Shown one piece after another: positions 30,635 through 38,265 of a stretch of 64,000 nt of DNA (the first letter of the stretch is position 1; every line of letters starts with the position of its first letter). This DNA comes from Limoniibacter endophyticus (lineage in GTDB: Bacteria; Pseudomonadota; Alphaproteobacteria; Rhizobiales; Rhizobiaceae): assembly GCF_014652835.1 (NCBI RefSeq), contig NZ_BMZO01000003.1, forward strand, positions 310,001-374,000, in the 5' to 3' direction. The position numbers were made by a program, and so were the translations under genes. A model generated the notes under the pieces. That model did not search any database. It was not told the origin of the DNA and saw nothing but the letters and a program-made list of their open reading frames with translations.

Positions 30635-31963
30635 TTAGCGCATCCGGAAGCGCGTCGTGCCGAGCCGTGATTTAACGACGAGCGGATGCACGAAGGGTTC
30701 CAGTGTCGATAGTGTTATATTGAGCGCGCCCTTCATGTCCTCGACAGTGCGTGCTGCGGCCAGCATCATTTTCTCGCGCTGATTATTATTGGTCAGAAGC
30801 AGATCGATAGCCTCCTCAAGTTCGCCCGGCGTGTTGACAATACGCGCGGCACCCTCTTCTTCGAGGCGCTGATAGCTGTCCCGGAAATTGCCGATATTGG
30901 GCCCGGAAAGGATGGCGGTTTCCAAAATAGCCGGTTCAAGCGGATTTTGGCCGCCGCTCACCGCAAGCGCCATGGAGCGACCGACATAGGCGACTTCAGT
31001 CAAGCGCAGGTAAAGGCCCATTTCGCCAATTGTATCGCCCAGATAGATATCGGTATTGGCTTCGATCGGTTCGTTCAGGCTACGCCGCGCGACCGTCAAT
31101 CCCTGAGTTGTCAGCATCCGTGTTATCTGATCTGCGCGGTCCGGATGGCGCGGCACGAGGATGGTCAGGAGCCGGGAATGATATTCATGCAGATTGCGGT
31201 GGATCCGGGCTGCCATCTGCTCTTCGCCGTCATGGGTCGAAATTGCCGCCCAGACAGGGCGGTTACCGACCTGGCGCATCAACAAATGCAGCGTCCGCTC
31301 ATCGACGGGTGGGACCTTGGTATCCACCTTCAGGTTTCCAGAGACAGTGACCGGGCGGGCGCCAAGCTGACGGAAGCGCTCCGCATCGTCCTCCGACTGA
31401 GCAATCACGTGGGCAAGCTTCTCAAGCAGTGCCTCGGCCACATAACTGCGCTTTTTCCAGGACGCGAAGGAGCGGTCCGAAAGACGGGCGTTGACAAGCA
31501 CCTGCGGGATGGACCGTTCACCAAGTTCGAGAACGGTCATCGGCCAGATTTCCGACTCCGCGAAAATGGCAAGGTCTGGATGCCAATGCTCAAGGAAGCG
31601 GCTCACCGCCGTCTTGAGATCGAGCGGCACATATTGATGGATGACGCGATCCCCCAGGCGTTCTTCGGCAAGGCGCGCAGAAGTCACGGTGCCGGTGGTC
31701 AGCACGACATTGATTCCTAGATCGAGCAGGCGTTCGGTCAGCGGAATAACAGCGCCGGTTTCGCCGACGCTAGCCGCATGCACCCAGACCAGCGGACCAA
31801 CGGGGCGTTCGACGGAGGCAAAGCCATAGCGTTCACGCCGACGGTGATGCTCTTCCTTGCCTTTTCGTGCGCGCCAAGAAATATACCCGCCAAGGAAGGG
31901 GTAAACGACTGCACCCGCATAGCGATAGGCCGAAAGAGCCATTCTTGCCCAGCGTTCGCTCAT
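30635..31963 (-). CDS. waaA: 3-deoxy-D-manno-octulosonic acid transferase
   Basis: 442 residues, the usual length for WaaA/KdtA. VWVHAASVGETGAVIPL is the N-terminal signature with the catalytic glutamate, and GGQNPLEPAI is the sugar-nucleotide site in the C-terminal Rossmann domain. An N-terminal hydrophobic anchor (AYRYAGAVVYPFLGGYI) holds it on the inner membrane. It adds Kdo residues to lipid IVA. Its ATG overlaps the stop of the preceding acyltransferase (ATGA). The number of Kdo residues added cannot be told from sequence. Confidence 0.95.
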   Translation of the reverse strand: MSERWARMALSAYRYAGAVVYPFLGGYISWRARKGKEEHHRRRERYGFASVERPVGPLVWVHAASVGETGAVIPLTERLLDLGINVVLTTGTVTSARLAEERLGDRVIHQYVPLDLKTAVSRFLEHWHPDLAIFAESEIWPMTVLELGERSIPQVLVNARLSDRSFASWKKRSYVAEALLEKLAHVIAQSEDDAERFRQLGARPVTVSGNLKVDTKVPPVDERTLHLLMRQVGNRPVWAAISTHDGEEQMAARIHRNLHEYHSRLLTILVPRHPDRADQITRMLTTQGLTVARRSLNEPIEANTDIYLGDTIGEMGLYLRLTEVAYVGRSMALAVSGGQNPLEPAILETAILSGPNIGNFRDSYQRLEEEGAARIVNTPGELEEAIDLLLTNNNQREKMMLAAARTVEDMKGALNITLSTLEPFVHPLVVKSRLGTTRFRMR

Positions 31964-32736
31964 TGTTTTGCGTCAACCAATGAATATGCCTCTTCCGTGG
32001 CCTTGTTCAGCGCTATTGTCAGTTCAGTCTGCTTATTCGCTAACTCCACGTCGCCGGCATCGGAATCCACCCGGATCGATGGTCCTACGATAACCCCAAG
32101 CCGTCCGAATGGCAGGTGCAAGGTCGTCTTGTCCCATGTTTTTTCGATCACCTTGCGGCGGCTTGTTGCGATAGCGACCGGCCATATCGGACGGCCCGAA
32201 AGCTTGGCAAGCGTCACGATACCAAGCCCGGCTTCGCGAACTGATCCCTTTGATATATCGGCGATCATGGCCACATTGCGTCCGGCATCGAGGGCGCGAT
32301 TCAATGTGATGAGAGCACGCGCCCCGCCTTTGTCCCGGTCGTTGGCATTGCCACGTCCGCCCGAGCCACGCGCAATCTGGAAATCATATTTCTCCATGAC
32401 GAGCGCGTTCATTTCTGCATCGGCGCTACGTGAAACCATAGCCGTGACGGGCCAGCCTCTCGGACAAATACTGGCACCCAGAAGATGCTGCCCATGCCAG
32501 AAGGTGATGATGCCGGGCGCTTCCCGTTTCAGAATCGCTTCGAGATCGGAAGATCCGGCTACACGCTTGTTGGTGCGCATCACCAGTTCCATGAAGCCAT
32601 AGATAATGGATGCCAGTGCGCGCTTGACGACGCGTGATTGCGCGATCGGGCGGCGCACTGCCCGCCAGCTGCGGCGCAGCATAGTATCCTTGCGTTTCTT
32701 GCCGCTGTCTTCAGGCGACAAATCTGGGGCATTCAT
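31960..32736 (-). CDS. DUF374-type lysophospholipid/lipid A acyltransferase-like protein
   Basis: 258 residues. ITFWHGQHLLGASI and MVSRSADAEMNALVMEKYDF, then ARGSGGRGN, match the DUF374 branch of the PlsC/LPLAT superfamily. ISKGSVREAGLGIVTLAKLSGRP is the second conserved block. The typical HX4D pair appears as the modified WHGQH and SRSAD elements of this branch. It probably acylates a lipid intermediate at the inner membrane face; context with waaA and lpxK argues for lipid A or outer membrane lipids. It begins two bases after the DUF4170 stop. Confidence 0.85.
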   Translation of the reverse strand: MNAPDLSPEDSGKKRKDTMLRRSWRAVRRPIAQSRVVKRALASIIYGFMELVMRTNKRVAGSSDLEAILKREAPGIITFWHGQHLLGASICPRGWPVTAMVSRSADAEMNALVMEKYDFQIARGSGGRGNANDRDKGGARALITLNRALDAGRNVAMIADISKGSVREAGLGIVTLAKLSGRPIWPVAIATSRRKVIEKTWDKTTLHLPFGRLGVIVGPSIRVDSDAGDVELANKQTELTIALNKATEEAYSLVDAKQ

Positions 32737-32738
32737 TC

Positions 32739-32987
32739 TCAGGCCTTGGTGGCATCCGTGTCCGGGTCGAGCAGACGGTGCAGATGTACGATGAAATAGC
32801 GCATATGCGCATTGTCGACCGTTTCCTGCGCTTTTTTACGCCAGGCTGTTTCTGCCGACTTATAATCGGGGAAAATGCCGACAATATCGAGCGCATTCAG
32901 ATCGCTGAACGTCAGACCGGTCAGCGTCGTCAGTTCGCCGCCGAAGACGAGGTGGAGAAGTTGCTTGGACTGCTGTGCGTCGGCCAT
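32739..32987 (-). CDS. DUF4170 family small protein
   Basis: 82 residues from the ATG at 32987, which follows AGGAAGGATCG; a longer opening starting at 33029 has no such site. HLVFGGELTTLTGLTFSDLN and GIFPDYKSAETAWRKKAQETVDNA (read as separate pieces) are typical of DUF4170, an alphaproteobacterial family of unknown function almost always found beside waaA. The stretch VDNAHMRYFIVHLHRLLD ends the domain. No membrane span or catalytic motif is visible. Conservation next to Kdo transferase suggests a small partner of lipid A assembly. Confidence 0.82.
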   Translation of the reverse strand: MADAQQSKQLLHLVFGGELTTLTGLTFSDLNALDIVGIFPDYKSAETAWRKKAQETVDNAHMRYFIVHLHRLLDPDTDATKA

Positions 32988-33153
32988 GGAAAAACGATCC
33001 TTCCTGCGAAGTAAGACGATGTGATTCAAGGCACTCGCGTAGCCGATTTTTACTCGGATGGAAACCGGGAACTAGGGCTATTACCTGTTGTGGGAGTTTG
33101 CGAAGGATCACGGATCCTGGCTTTGCGGCCGCACGATGTCCGCGCAACTTGCG

Positions 33154-33939
33154 TCAGGCGTTTCCGTGGGACAGTACCTTGCGCATTTCTTCAAGCAGTT
33201 CGCCAGAGCCGGCTGCCAGTGCGCCATGGCGCGGGTCTGCACCGGCAAGTGCAAGCGGTTCCCCCCATGGATCGATGACCGCGCCGCCTGCCTCCCGCAA
33301 GATCAGGTCCGCAGCGGCAAGGTCCCAGTCATGAGAATTTGCCTTGACGAAGGTCGCGTCGATCGCGCCCCGTGCCACCATGGCGAGACGATAGGCTAGC
33401 GAAGGGACGTGACGGAATTCTTGCACGCGAGCCCGAATATCGACCGGCAAGGTCTTTATGGTGGCTTTCAGGCCCGCAATGTCAAGCGTTTCGGCTGGAT
33501 GCCGGACGGAGATTGTCTTGCCATTGAGGAAAGCGCCTTTGCCTTCTTCGGCCCAGTAGATCTCATTCTTGGCAGGACAGTCGAGCACGCCCACAACAGG
33601 CCTGCCATTCTCGACAACGGCGACTGATACGCACCATTCGTCGCCACCGGAAAGAAAGCCGCGTGTCCCGTCGATGGGATCAACGACGAATGTCCGGCGC
33701 GCCTTGAGGCGCTCGGGTGAATCGGCGGTTTCTTCAGAGAGCCATCCATAGCCTGGCCGGGCGGCAAGCAAGCGCTCGCGCAGGTAGGTATCAGCGGCGT
33801 AATCGGCCTCAGACACCGGCGAGACCCCGGCCTTCATCCAGACTTGCGGCTCCATGCCGAAGAATTTGAGTGCAATCCGGCCGGCCTCGGCGGCGGCATC
33901 GCGGATCAGCGCCAGATCGGAAATGTCACTTTCCGGCAA
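33154..33939 (-). CDS. cysQ: 3'(2'),5'-bisphosphate nucleotidase / inositol monophosphatase family
   Basis: 261 residues. The Li-sensitive phosphatase fold shows its metal motifs: EETADSPERL, DPIDGTRGFLSGGDEW and DWDLAAADLILREAGG. The GDEW ending of motif 1 is usual in CysQ, which removes the 3' phosphate from PAP in sulfate assimilation. A general sugar phosphatase role is also possible. The start is a TTG after GGAGACATGACGA; the nearby ATG is in the pmbA frame. It overlaps the pmbA end by 14 bases, so both are translated together. A 166-base gap precedes DUF4170. Confidence 0.85.
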   Translation of the reverse strand: MPESDISDLALIRDAAAEAGRIALKFFGMEPQVWMKAGVSPVSEADYAADTYLRERLLAARPGYGWLSEETADSPERLKARRTFVVDPIDGTRGFLSGGDEWCVSVAVVENGRPVVGVLDCPAKNEIYWAEEGKGAFLNGKTISVRHPAETLDIAGLKATIKTLPVDIRARVQEFRHVPSLAYRLAMVARGAIDATFVKANSHDWDLAAADLILREAGGAVIDPWGEPLALAGADPRHGALAAGSGELLEEMRKVLSHGNA

Positions 33940-35269
33940 TCGTCATGTCTCCGATCAAGAGGGTTGGGGATGCGGTCGGGAAATGACGCTCTATATCGTT
34001 CGCCGGTTCCATGGATAGGAACATATCCTTCATATTCGACGCAATCGTGACTTCTGCGACCGGATAAGCCAATGCGCCGTTTTCGATCCAGAAACCAGCC
34101 GCGCCGCGACTATAATCGCCGGTGACGAGATCGACGCCTGGTCCAAAAACATCGGTTACGTAAAATCCGGTGCTGACAGCGGAAATCAGGTCGGCTGGGC
34201 TGCGTTCGCCAGGTTCGATCGCCAGATTGGTTGAAGAAGGCATGACGGAGGAGCCAGAACGAACACCGCGTCCGTTCGTCTTCAGGCCAAGTTCGCCCGC
34301 AACCGAGTGTGACAAAAACCAGTGCCTCAGCGCTCCCTTGTCGATCATGACGAGCCTTTCGCCAGCGACCCCTTCGCCATCGAAAGGCCGCGATCCTGGG
34401 CTGCGCAAGCGAAGCGGGTCGTCGGTCAACGTTATCGAGGCGTTGGCGACGATCTCACCCATCTTGTCGCGAAGAAAGCTTGTTTTGCGGGCCACAGACG
34501 CGCCGTTGATTGCACCGGCGAGCGTTCCCGCGAAGCCTCGTGCCACGCGGGGATCGAAGATGACGGGGAAGCGGCCTGTCGGGATCTGTCGTGCGCCGAG
34601 ACGTTTGATGGCGCGCTCTGCAGCACGCTTGCCGATCGTCTCGGCATCATCCAGATCAGAAAAATGGAGACGGTGCGAGAAATCGTAGTCGCGCTCCATA
34701 GCCGTGCCTTCACCGGCGATGACGCTGACGGAGCGTCCAAAGCCGCTGCGCGTATAATGTCCAAGGAAGCCGCGAGAGGTGGCGAGGATGAGGCCGCCCG
34801 AACCGGCGGAGGCGCTGGCACCGCCTGAATTGGTGATGCCGTTCATCGCGCGCGCCGTGTCTTCCATTGCAAGCGCGGTTTCGCGCAGTTCTTCGGAAGA
34901 AACATCCGTTGGATCGAAAAGATCAAGATCCTGCGGTGCTGAAACGAGAAGTTCCGGCTCTACCAGCGCCTGGTGCGGATCGCGTGGCGAGACTCGGGCC
35001 ATGGCAACGGCGCGCCTCGCAAGAATGTCAGGGTCGGCAGCAATGTTTGCAGAGACGCTGGCCACGCGACCATCCACAAAGACGCGCAGCGACATGTCCT
35101 CGCTTTCCGAGGCTTCTATACCTTCGACTTCTCCCAGTCGCACGGAGACAGAGCGTGCCTGACCATGCACGGTAACGGCGTCGGCATCGTCCGCGCCGGC
35201 TTTCATTGCAGCGTCGACCAGCGCGCTGACCTGGTGGATGAACGGTGTGAGATCGCGTGGTTGAGGCAT
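33926..35269 (-). CDS. pmbA: TldD/PmbA family protease component
   Basis: 447 residues from the ATG at 35269, preceded by ACAGGAAACTCG; a longer in-frame opening would add 64 unlikely residues. The DNA reads DMSLRVFVDGRVASVSAN in the N-terminal domain, and GRFPVIFDPRVARGFAG, SGSSVMPSSTNLAI and VTGDYSRGAAGFWIENG in the C-terminal domain, all typical of PmbA/TldE. With TldD it forms a heteromeric protease that processes peptides such as microcin precursors and antitoxins; the TldD partner is not in this window. PmbA itself lacks the metal motif. First gene of the envelope operon. Confidence 0.9.
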   Translation of the reverse strand: MPQPRDLTPFIHQVSALVDAAMKAGADDADAVTVHGQARSVSVRLGEVEGIEASESEDMSLRVFVDGRVASVSANIAADPDILARRAVAMARVSPRDPHQALVEPELLVSAPQDLDLFDPTDVSSEELRETALAMEDTARAMNGITNSGGASASAGSGGLILATSRGFLGHYTRSGFGRSVSVIAGEGTAMERDYDFSHRLHFSDLDDAETIGKRAAERAIKRLGARQIPTGRFPVIFDPRVARGFAGTLAGAINGASVARKTSFLRDKMGEIVANASITLTDDPLRLRSPGSRPFDGEGVAGERLVMIDKGALRHWFLSHSVAGELGLKTNGRGVRSGSSVMPSSTNLAIEPGERSPADLISAVSTGFYVTDVFGPGVDLVTGDYSRGAAGFWIENGALAYPVAEVTIASNMKDMFLSMEPANDIERHFPTASPTLLIGDMTIAGK

Positions 35270-35626
35270 CGAGTTTCCTGTATGGGCCTGCAGATATGAG
35301 CAGGAGAAGTCCTTATCATCTATGGCGACTTGCCGCTTCATGCAATCCGCGCTCATTGGATTGGTCATGATCATGACGGGCTGATGCCAATTTGAAAGGA
35401 AAAATCCGCAATCGAAACAGCGTATTATTCTGGTGCGCTGGCTGGCAGCAGGTTCGGCCATTCAAACTGGGAGCAGTTCGGCGTGACTGGCGATCAGTCC
35501 TCAGGCATTACTCCGGTCATCGAAGCGGTCGGGACAAGATCGCCGGGCCAGGCCAGTTGATGCCTTGCCGAGATGCAGCGATTTCGCGGCATGAGGAATT
35601 CCGGGAAATTTGCACCCGGTCCGAGA

Positions 35627-35696
35627 GACGATGTCATTGCGGCCCCGCCGATCCCACCCCCCCCCCCCCAAGAGGTTGGGTTGTGATGACATCGTC
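35627..35696. repeat. Inverted repeat flanking a 13-C homopolymer
   Basis: GACGATGTCAT (35627-35637) and ATGACATCGTC (35686-35696) are perfect 11-bp arms around a 48-base loop. The loop contains 13 consecutive C residues (35657-35669) and then a small hairpin CCCAA-GAGG-TTGGG. It belongs to the gene-free stretch 35270-35803 between pmbA and a phosphatase gene. No open frame there has a convincing start. Confidence 0.85.
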
Positions 35697-35697
35697 G

Positions 35698-35721
35698 TCC
35701 TGAAAGGCAGTTCTTTCAGGA
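35698..35721. repeat. Perfect hairpin next to the poly-C repeat
   Basis: TCCTGAAAG and CTTTCAGGA pair perfectly (9 bp) around the 6-base loop GCAGTT. It begins one base after the right arm of the previous repeat. No T run follows on either strand, so it is not an ordinary terminator. Confidence 0.8.
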
Positions 35722-35769
35722 GATATATTCGAAGTGATTTTGTAAAAATTATTGTAAAAATTTTAAAGC

Positions 35770-35797
35770 GCCCTGCCTTGGAATTCCAAGGCAGGGC
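35770..35797 (-). terminator. Terminator of the small phosphatase gene
   Basis: A perfect 28-base palindrome with arms GCCCTGCCTTGGAA / TTCCAAGGCAGGGC. On the minus strand it is followed by GCTTTAAAATTTTT, and it lies just past the phosphatase stop. On the plus strand TTTTC follows, so it may work in both directions. Confidence 0.8.
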
Positions 35798-35803
35798 TTT
35801 TCA

Positions 35804-36145
35804 TTATCCGCCGTTCTTCTCGCAAACGGCTGCATGAATATTGGTCGAGCGCGCTCCGGAGCGACAATAAGCCAGAACCGGACCTTCCATCTCGTCGAGT
35901 GCCTTTGCCATTGCCTCGACGTGGCCCTGGTCCATCTGCGCGCCCGTAAAAGGAATGTGACGGAAGGCGAGGCCAGCTTCCCGGGCCGCTTTCTCGATCG
36001 TCGAGGCGCTCGGCTGCCCAATCTCTTCATCGTCCGGACGATTGCAGATGATGGACTTGAAGCCCATTTCCTTCAAATCCGCGACATGCTCCGGCTGTAT
36101 CTGACCGGTGGCGGAGTAATTGTCGTTGATATCGCGAATTTCCAT
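35804..36145 (-). CDS. TIGR01244/DUF442-type phosphatase-like protein
   Basis: 113 residues from the ATG at 36145, which follows GAAAGGG; a longer opening upstream is not conserved. MEIRDINDNYSATGQI starts the protein, and GFKSIICNRPDDEE is the second strand. The active-site loop is LAYCRSGARSTN, with Cys and Arg four residues apart. That spacing resembles rhodaneses as well as the dual-specificity-phosphatase-like family TIGR01244, which is also found fused to sulfur-binding metallo-beta-lactamases. It may act on phosphate or on persulfide sulfur; the reaction is not established. It ends in Gly-Gly and is closed by a strong palindromic terminator. Confidence 0.8.
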   Translation of the reverse strand: MEIRDINDNYSATGQIQPEHVADLKEMGFKSIICNRPDDEEIGQPSASTIEKAAREAGLAFRHIPFTGAQMDQGHVEAMAKALDEMEGPVLAYCRSGARSTNIHAAVCEKNGG

Positions 36146-36345
36146 GGCAGTGCCCTTTCTTGATCCCCGCTTGAATGCGGGTGTTTCTGTGCCAAGATAG
36201 GCAGAGCAGCGCGTTGAAGAAAGCCCTTTGCCGCAAAACCTGCCTTCGCATCGCTGCAAGTGCCTCAGCGGGCCATGTGTATGGGAGGACCCAAAGACGC
36301 GCTGAGGCCGAAGATTATCGCACCGAACTCCCGACCGTTGCGGCT

Positions 36346-37575
36346 TCAGGTCAATACGGTGCGAAGCTCCCAGTGCGGAAACGGATCGCGCATTGTCTGC
36401 CAGGCCTCAGGCTGGAAACAATCAGCATTGACCAGACAGAAATCCAACTCAGCGCGCAACTTCACTTCGTTCATCCGCGACGTGCCGATAAATACGATCT
36501 CCTGGCGGCGGTCCGACCACTCAGGATCGAGATAGGGAAGCATCGCCGCCTGCCAGTCCGGATCGGCAGGCCAGCGATGACGCGGAACCGCCCCCCACCA
36601 CAGACCGCGCCGTTGCGTGCGCACCTGGGCGCCGGCCTGGCTGATTTCGCCGACATGGTTCGGTCGCGTCGCCAGCCAGAAAAAGCCTTTGGCGCGCAAG
36701 ACGCCCGGCCATTCCCGATCGAGAAACGCCTTGAAGAGCCTGGGATCGAACGGGGCACGGGCGCGATATACAAACGAGCGGACGCCATATTCCTCCGTTT
36801 CAGGCACATGGTCTGCAAAGCCATAAAGCTCCTTCGCCCAGAGTGGATGCGATTGCGCCCGGTCATAATCGAAGAGCCCTGTACCCAGAATCTCCTCAAA
36901 CGCTACCTTGCCAAAATCGGCTTCGACGATCTTGGCATCCGCATTGAGACCACGCACGATCTGACGCGCATCCGCCAGTTTTTGCGGACCGGCCAGTGTC
37001 ACCTTGTTTAAAAGCACGATATCGGCGAATTCGATCTGTTCAACAAGAAGATCGATCAGCGTGCGTTCATCATCGTCACCATTGGTCTCGCCGCGATCGC
37101 GCAGGAACTCCTGACTCGAATAGTCCTTCAACAGATTCGCCGCGTCGACCACGGTAATCATTGCGTCCAGGCGCGCATCGTCCGACAGGCTGTAGCCTTG
37201 CTCATCACGGAAAGCGAAGGTAGCGGCAACCGGCAGGGGCTCGGAAATTCCGCTGGATTCGATAACAAGATGATCAAAGCGTTTCTCGCCCGCAAGGCGC
37301 TTGACCTCTGCCAGAAGATCGTCGCGCAGGGTGCAGCAAATGCAGCCATTCGTCATTTCAACCAGCTTTTCCTGCGTACGTGCGACATTGCCTTCAGTCT
37401 CACGGACCATGGCGGCGTCAATATTCACTTCGCCCATATCATTGACGATGACGGCGATGCGCCTGCCTTGCACGTTATGCAGAAGGGCGTTCAGTAGCGT
37501 TGTTTTGCCAGCGCCTAGAAATCCGGACAGGACGGTGACCGGTAGACGATCGTCCTGCACTCTCGGTTGCTGCAT
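36346..37575 (-). CDS. CobW/COG0523 GTPase, probable zinc metallochaperone (ZigA-like)
   Basis: 409 residues from the ATG at 37575, which follows GGAG; an upstream ATG at 37608 lies inside the probable operator and is rejected. The P-loop GFLGAGKTT is at 18-26 and the metal motif CICC at 78-81 (GCICCTLRDD). LLNKVTL is the GTP-specificity motif, and the CobW C-terminal domain follows. COG0523 proteins deliver metals, here most likely zinc, using GTP. It is divergent from a Fur-family gene and shares a palindrome with it, which matches the zinc-limitation-induced ZigA class. Confidence 0.88.
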   Translation of the reverse strand: MQQPRVQDDRLPVTVLSGFLGAGKTTLLNALLHNVQGRRIAVIVNDMGEVNIDAAMVRETEGNVARTQEKLVEMTNGCICCTLRDDLLAEVKRLAGEKRFDHLVIESSGISEPLPVAATFAFRDEQGYSLSDDARLDAMITVVDAANLLKDYSSQEFLRDRGETNGDDDERTLIDLLVEQIEFADIVLLNKVTLAGPQKLADARQIVRGLNADAKIVEADFGKVAFEEILGTGLFDYDRAQSHPLWAKELYGFADHVPETEEYGVRSFVYRARAPFDPRLFKAFLDREWPGVLRAKGFFWLATRPNHVGEISQAGAQVRTQRRGLWWGAVPRHRWPADPDWQAAMLPYLDPEWSDRRQEIVFIGTSRMNEVKLRAELDFCLVNADCFQPEAWQTMRDPFPHWELRTVLT

Positions 37576-37592
37576 TGAAATCTCCATTGAAC

Positions 37593-37612
37593 TGTAACGT
37601 AATACCATTACA
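37593..37612. promoter_or_regulatory. Candidate Zur operator between the GTPase and zur genes
   Basis: TGTAA at one end and TTACA at the other frame an AT-rich 20-base palindrome; a perfect core GTAAT-3-ATTAC lies inside. It sits 18 bases before the GTPase start and 70 bases before the zur start. This is the size and base composition expected of Zur boxes. Direct binding has not been shown. Confidence 0.6.
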
Positions 37613-37681
37613 TATCAAGCATGATGTCAAGTTGCGGCAGAGCAGGCTTGGCAAGTCCACTGAAATCAGGGATAGAAGGTC

Positions 37682-38104
37682 ATGAACACGAGCCATAGCC
37701 ATCCCGCGTTAACCAAGAACCAGTCGCTGGTCCTGAACGTTCTGAGTGAGGCCGATGGGCCGCTGAGCGCGTATACGATCCTCGATCGCCTCCGTGACGA
37801 TGGGTTCCGCGCGCCGTTGCAGGTCTATCGGGCGCTTGACAAGTTGCAGGAAACGGGCCTCGTCCACCGGCTCGAGAGCCTCAATGCTTTCGTGGTCTGT
37901 ACGCATGATCACAGGGGCCACGATCATGATCACGCTAATTGTTCAACCGCCTTTGCAATTTGCGACAATTGCAGCCGGGTTATCGAATTTTCAGGCGCCG
38001 AACTCGATACGGTGCTTGGCGGCCTGATGTCGAAGAAGGGGTTCCGCTCGACGAAGACGACCATCGAGATGCATGGCCTGTGCGAAGACTGCGCAAAAAA
38101 CTGA
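37682..38104 (+). CDS. zur: Fur-family transcriptional regulator, probably Zur
   Basis: 140 residues. A winged helix occupies residues 15-70. The C-terminal part is metal-rich: HDHRGHDHDH at 75-84 and two CxxC pairs, Cys94/Cys97 and Cys134/Cys137, which form the structural zinc site. Zur represses zinc uptake genes when zinc is plentiful. Its divergent neighbour is a COG0523 zinc GTPase, which supports Zur rather than Fur or Irr. The ATG start is used; the ribosome site is weak (GGATAGAAGGTC). Confidence 0.88.
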   Translation: MNTSHSHPALTKNQSLVLNVLSEADGPLSAYTILDRLRDDGFRAPLQVYRALDKLQETGLVHRLESLNAFVVCTHDHRGHDHDHANCSTAFAICDNCSRVIEFSGAELDTVLGGLMSKKGFRSTKTTIEMHGLCEDCAKN

Positions 38105-38265
38105 TCGATTCTTTTCGGAACAATCCAGGCGCCTACCCATTATCCATTCGTCTCCCCTTACCCTTCGTCGCCTGAAACAGTTGCGACGGTGGCTCTGAGG
38201 GGCTGTTTTGCTGTGCGCATTTGTGCACGTTCTTATAATGACAATGGAGGTCCGGGCACCCGAAT

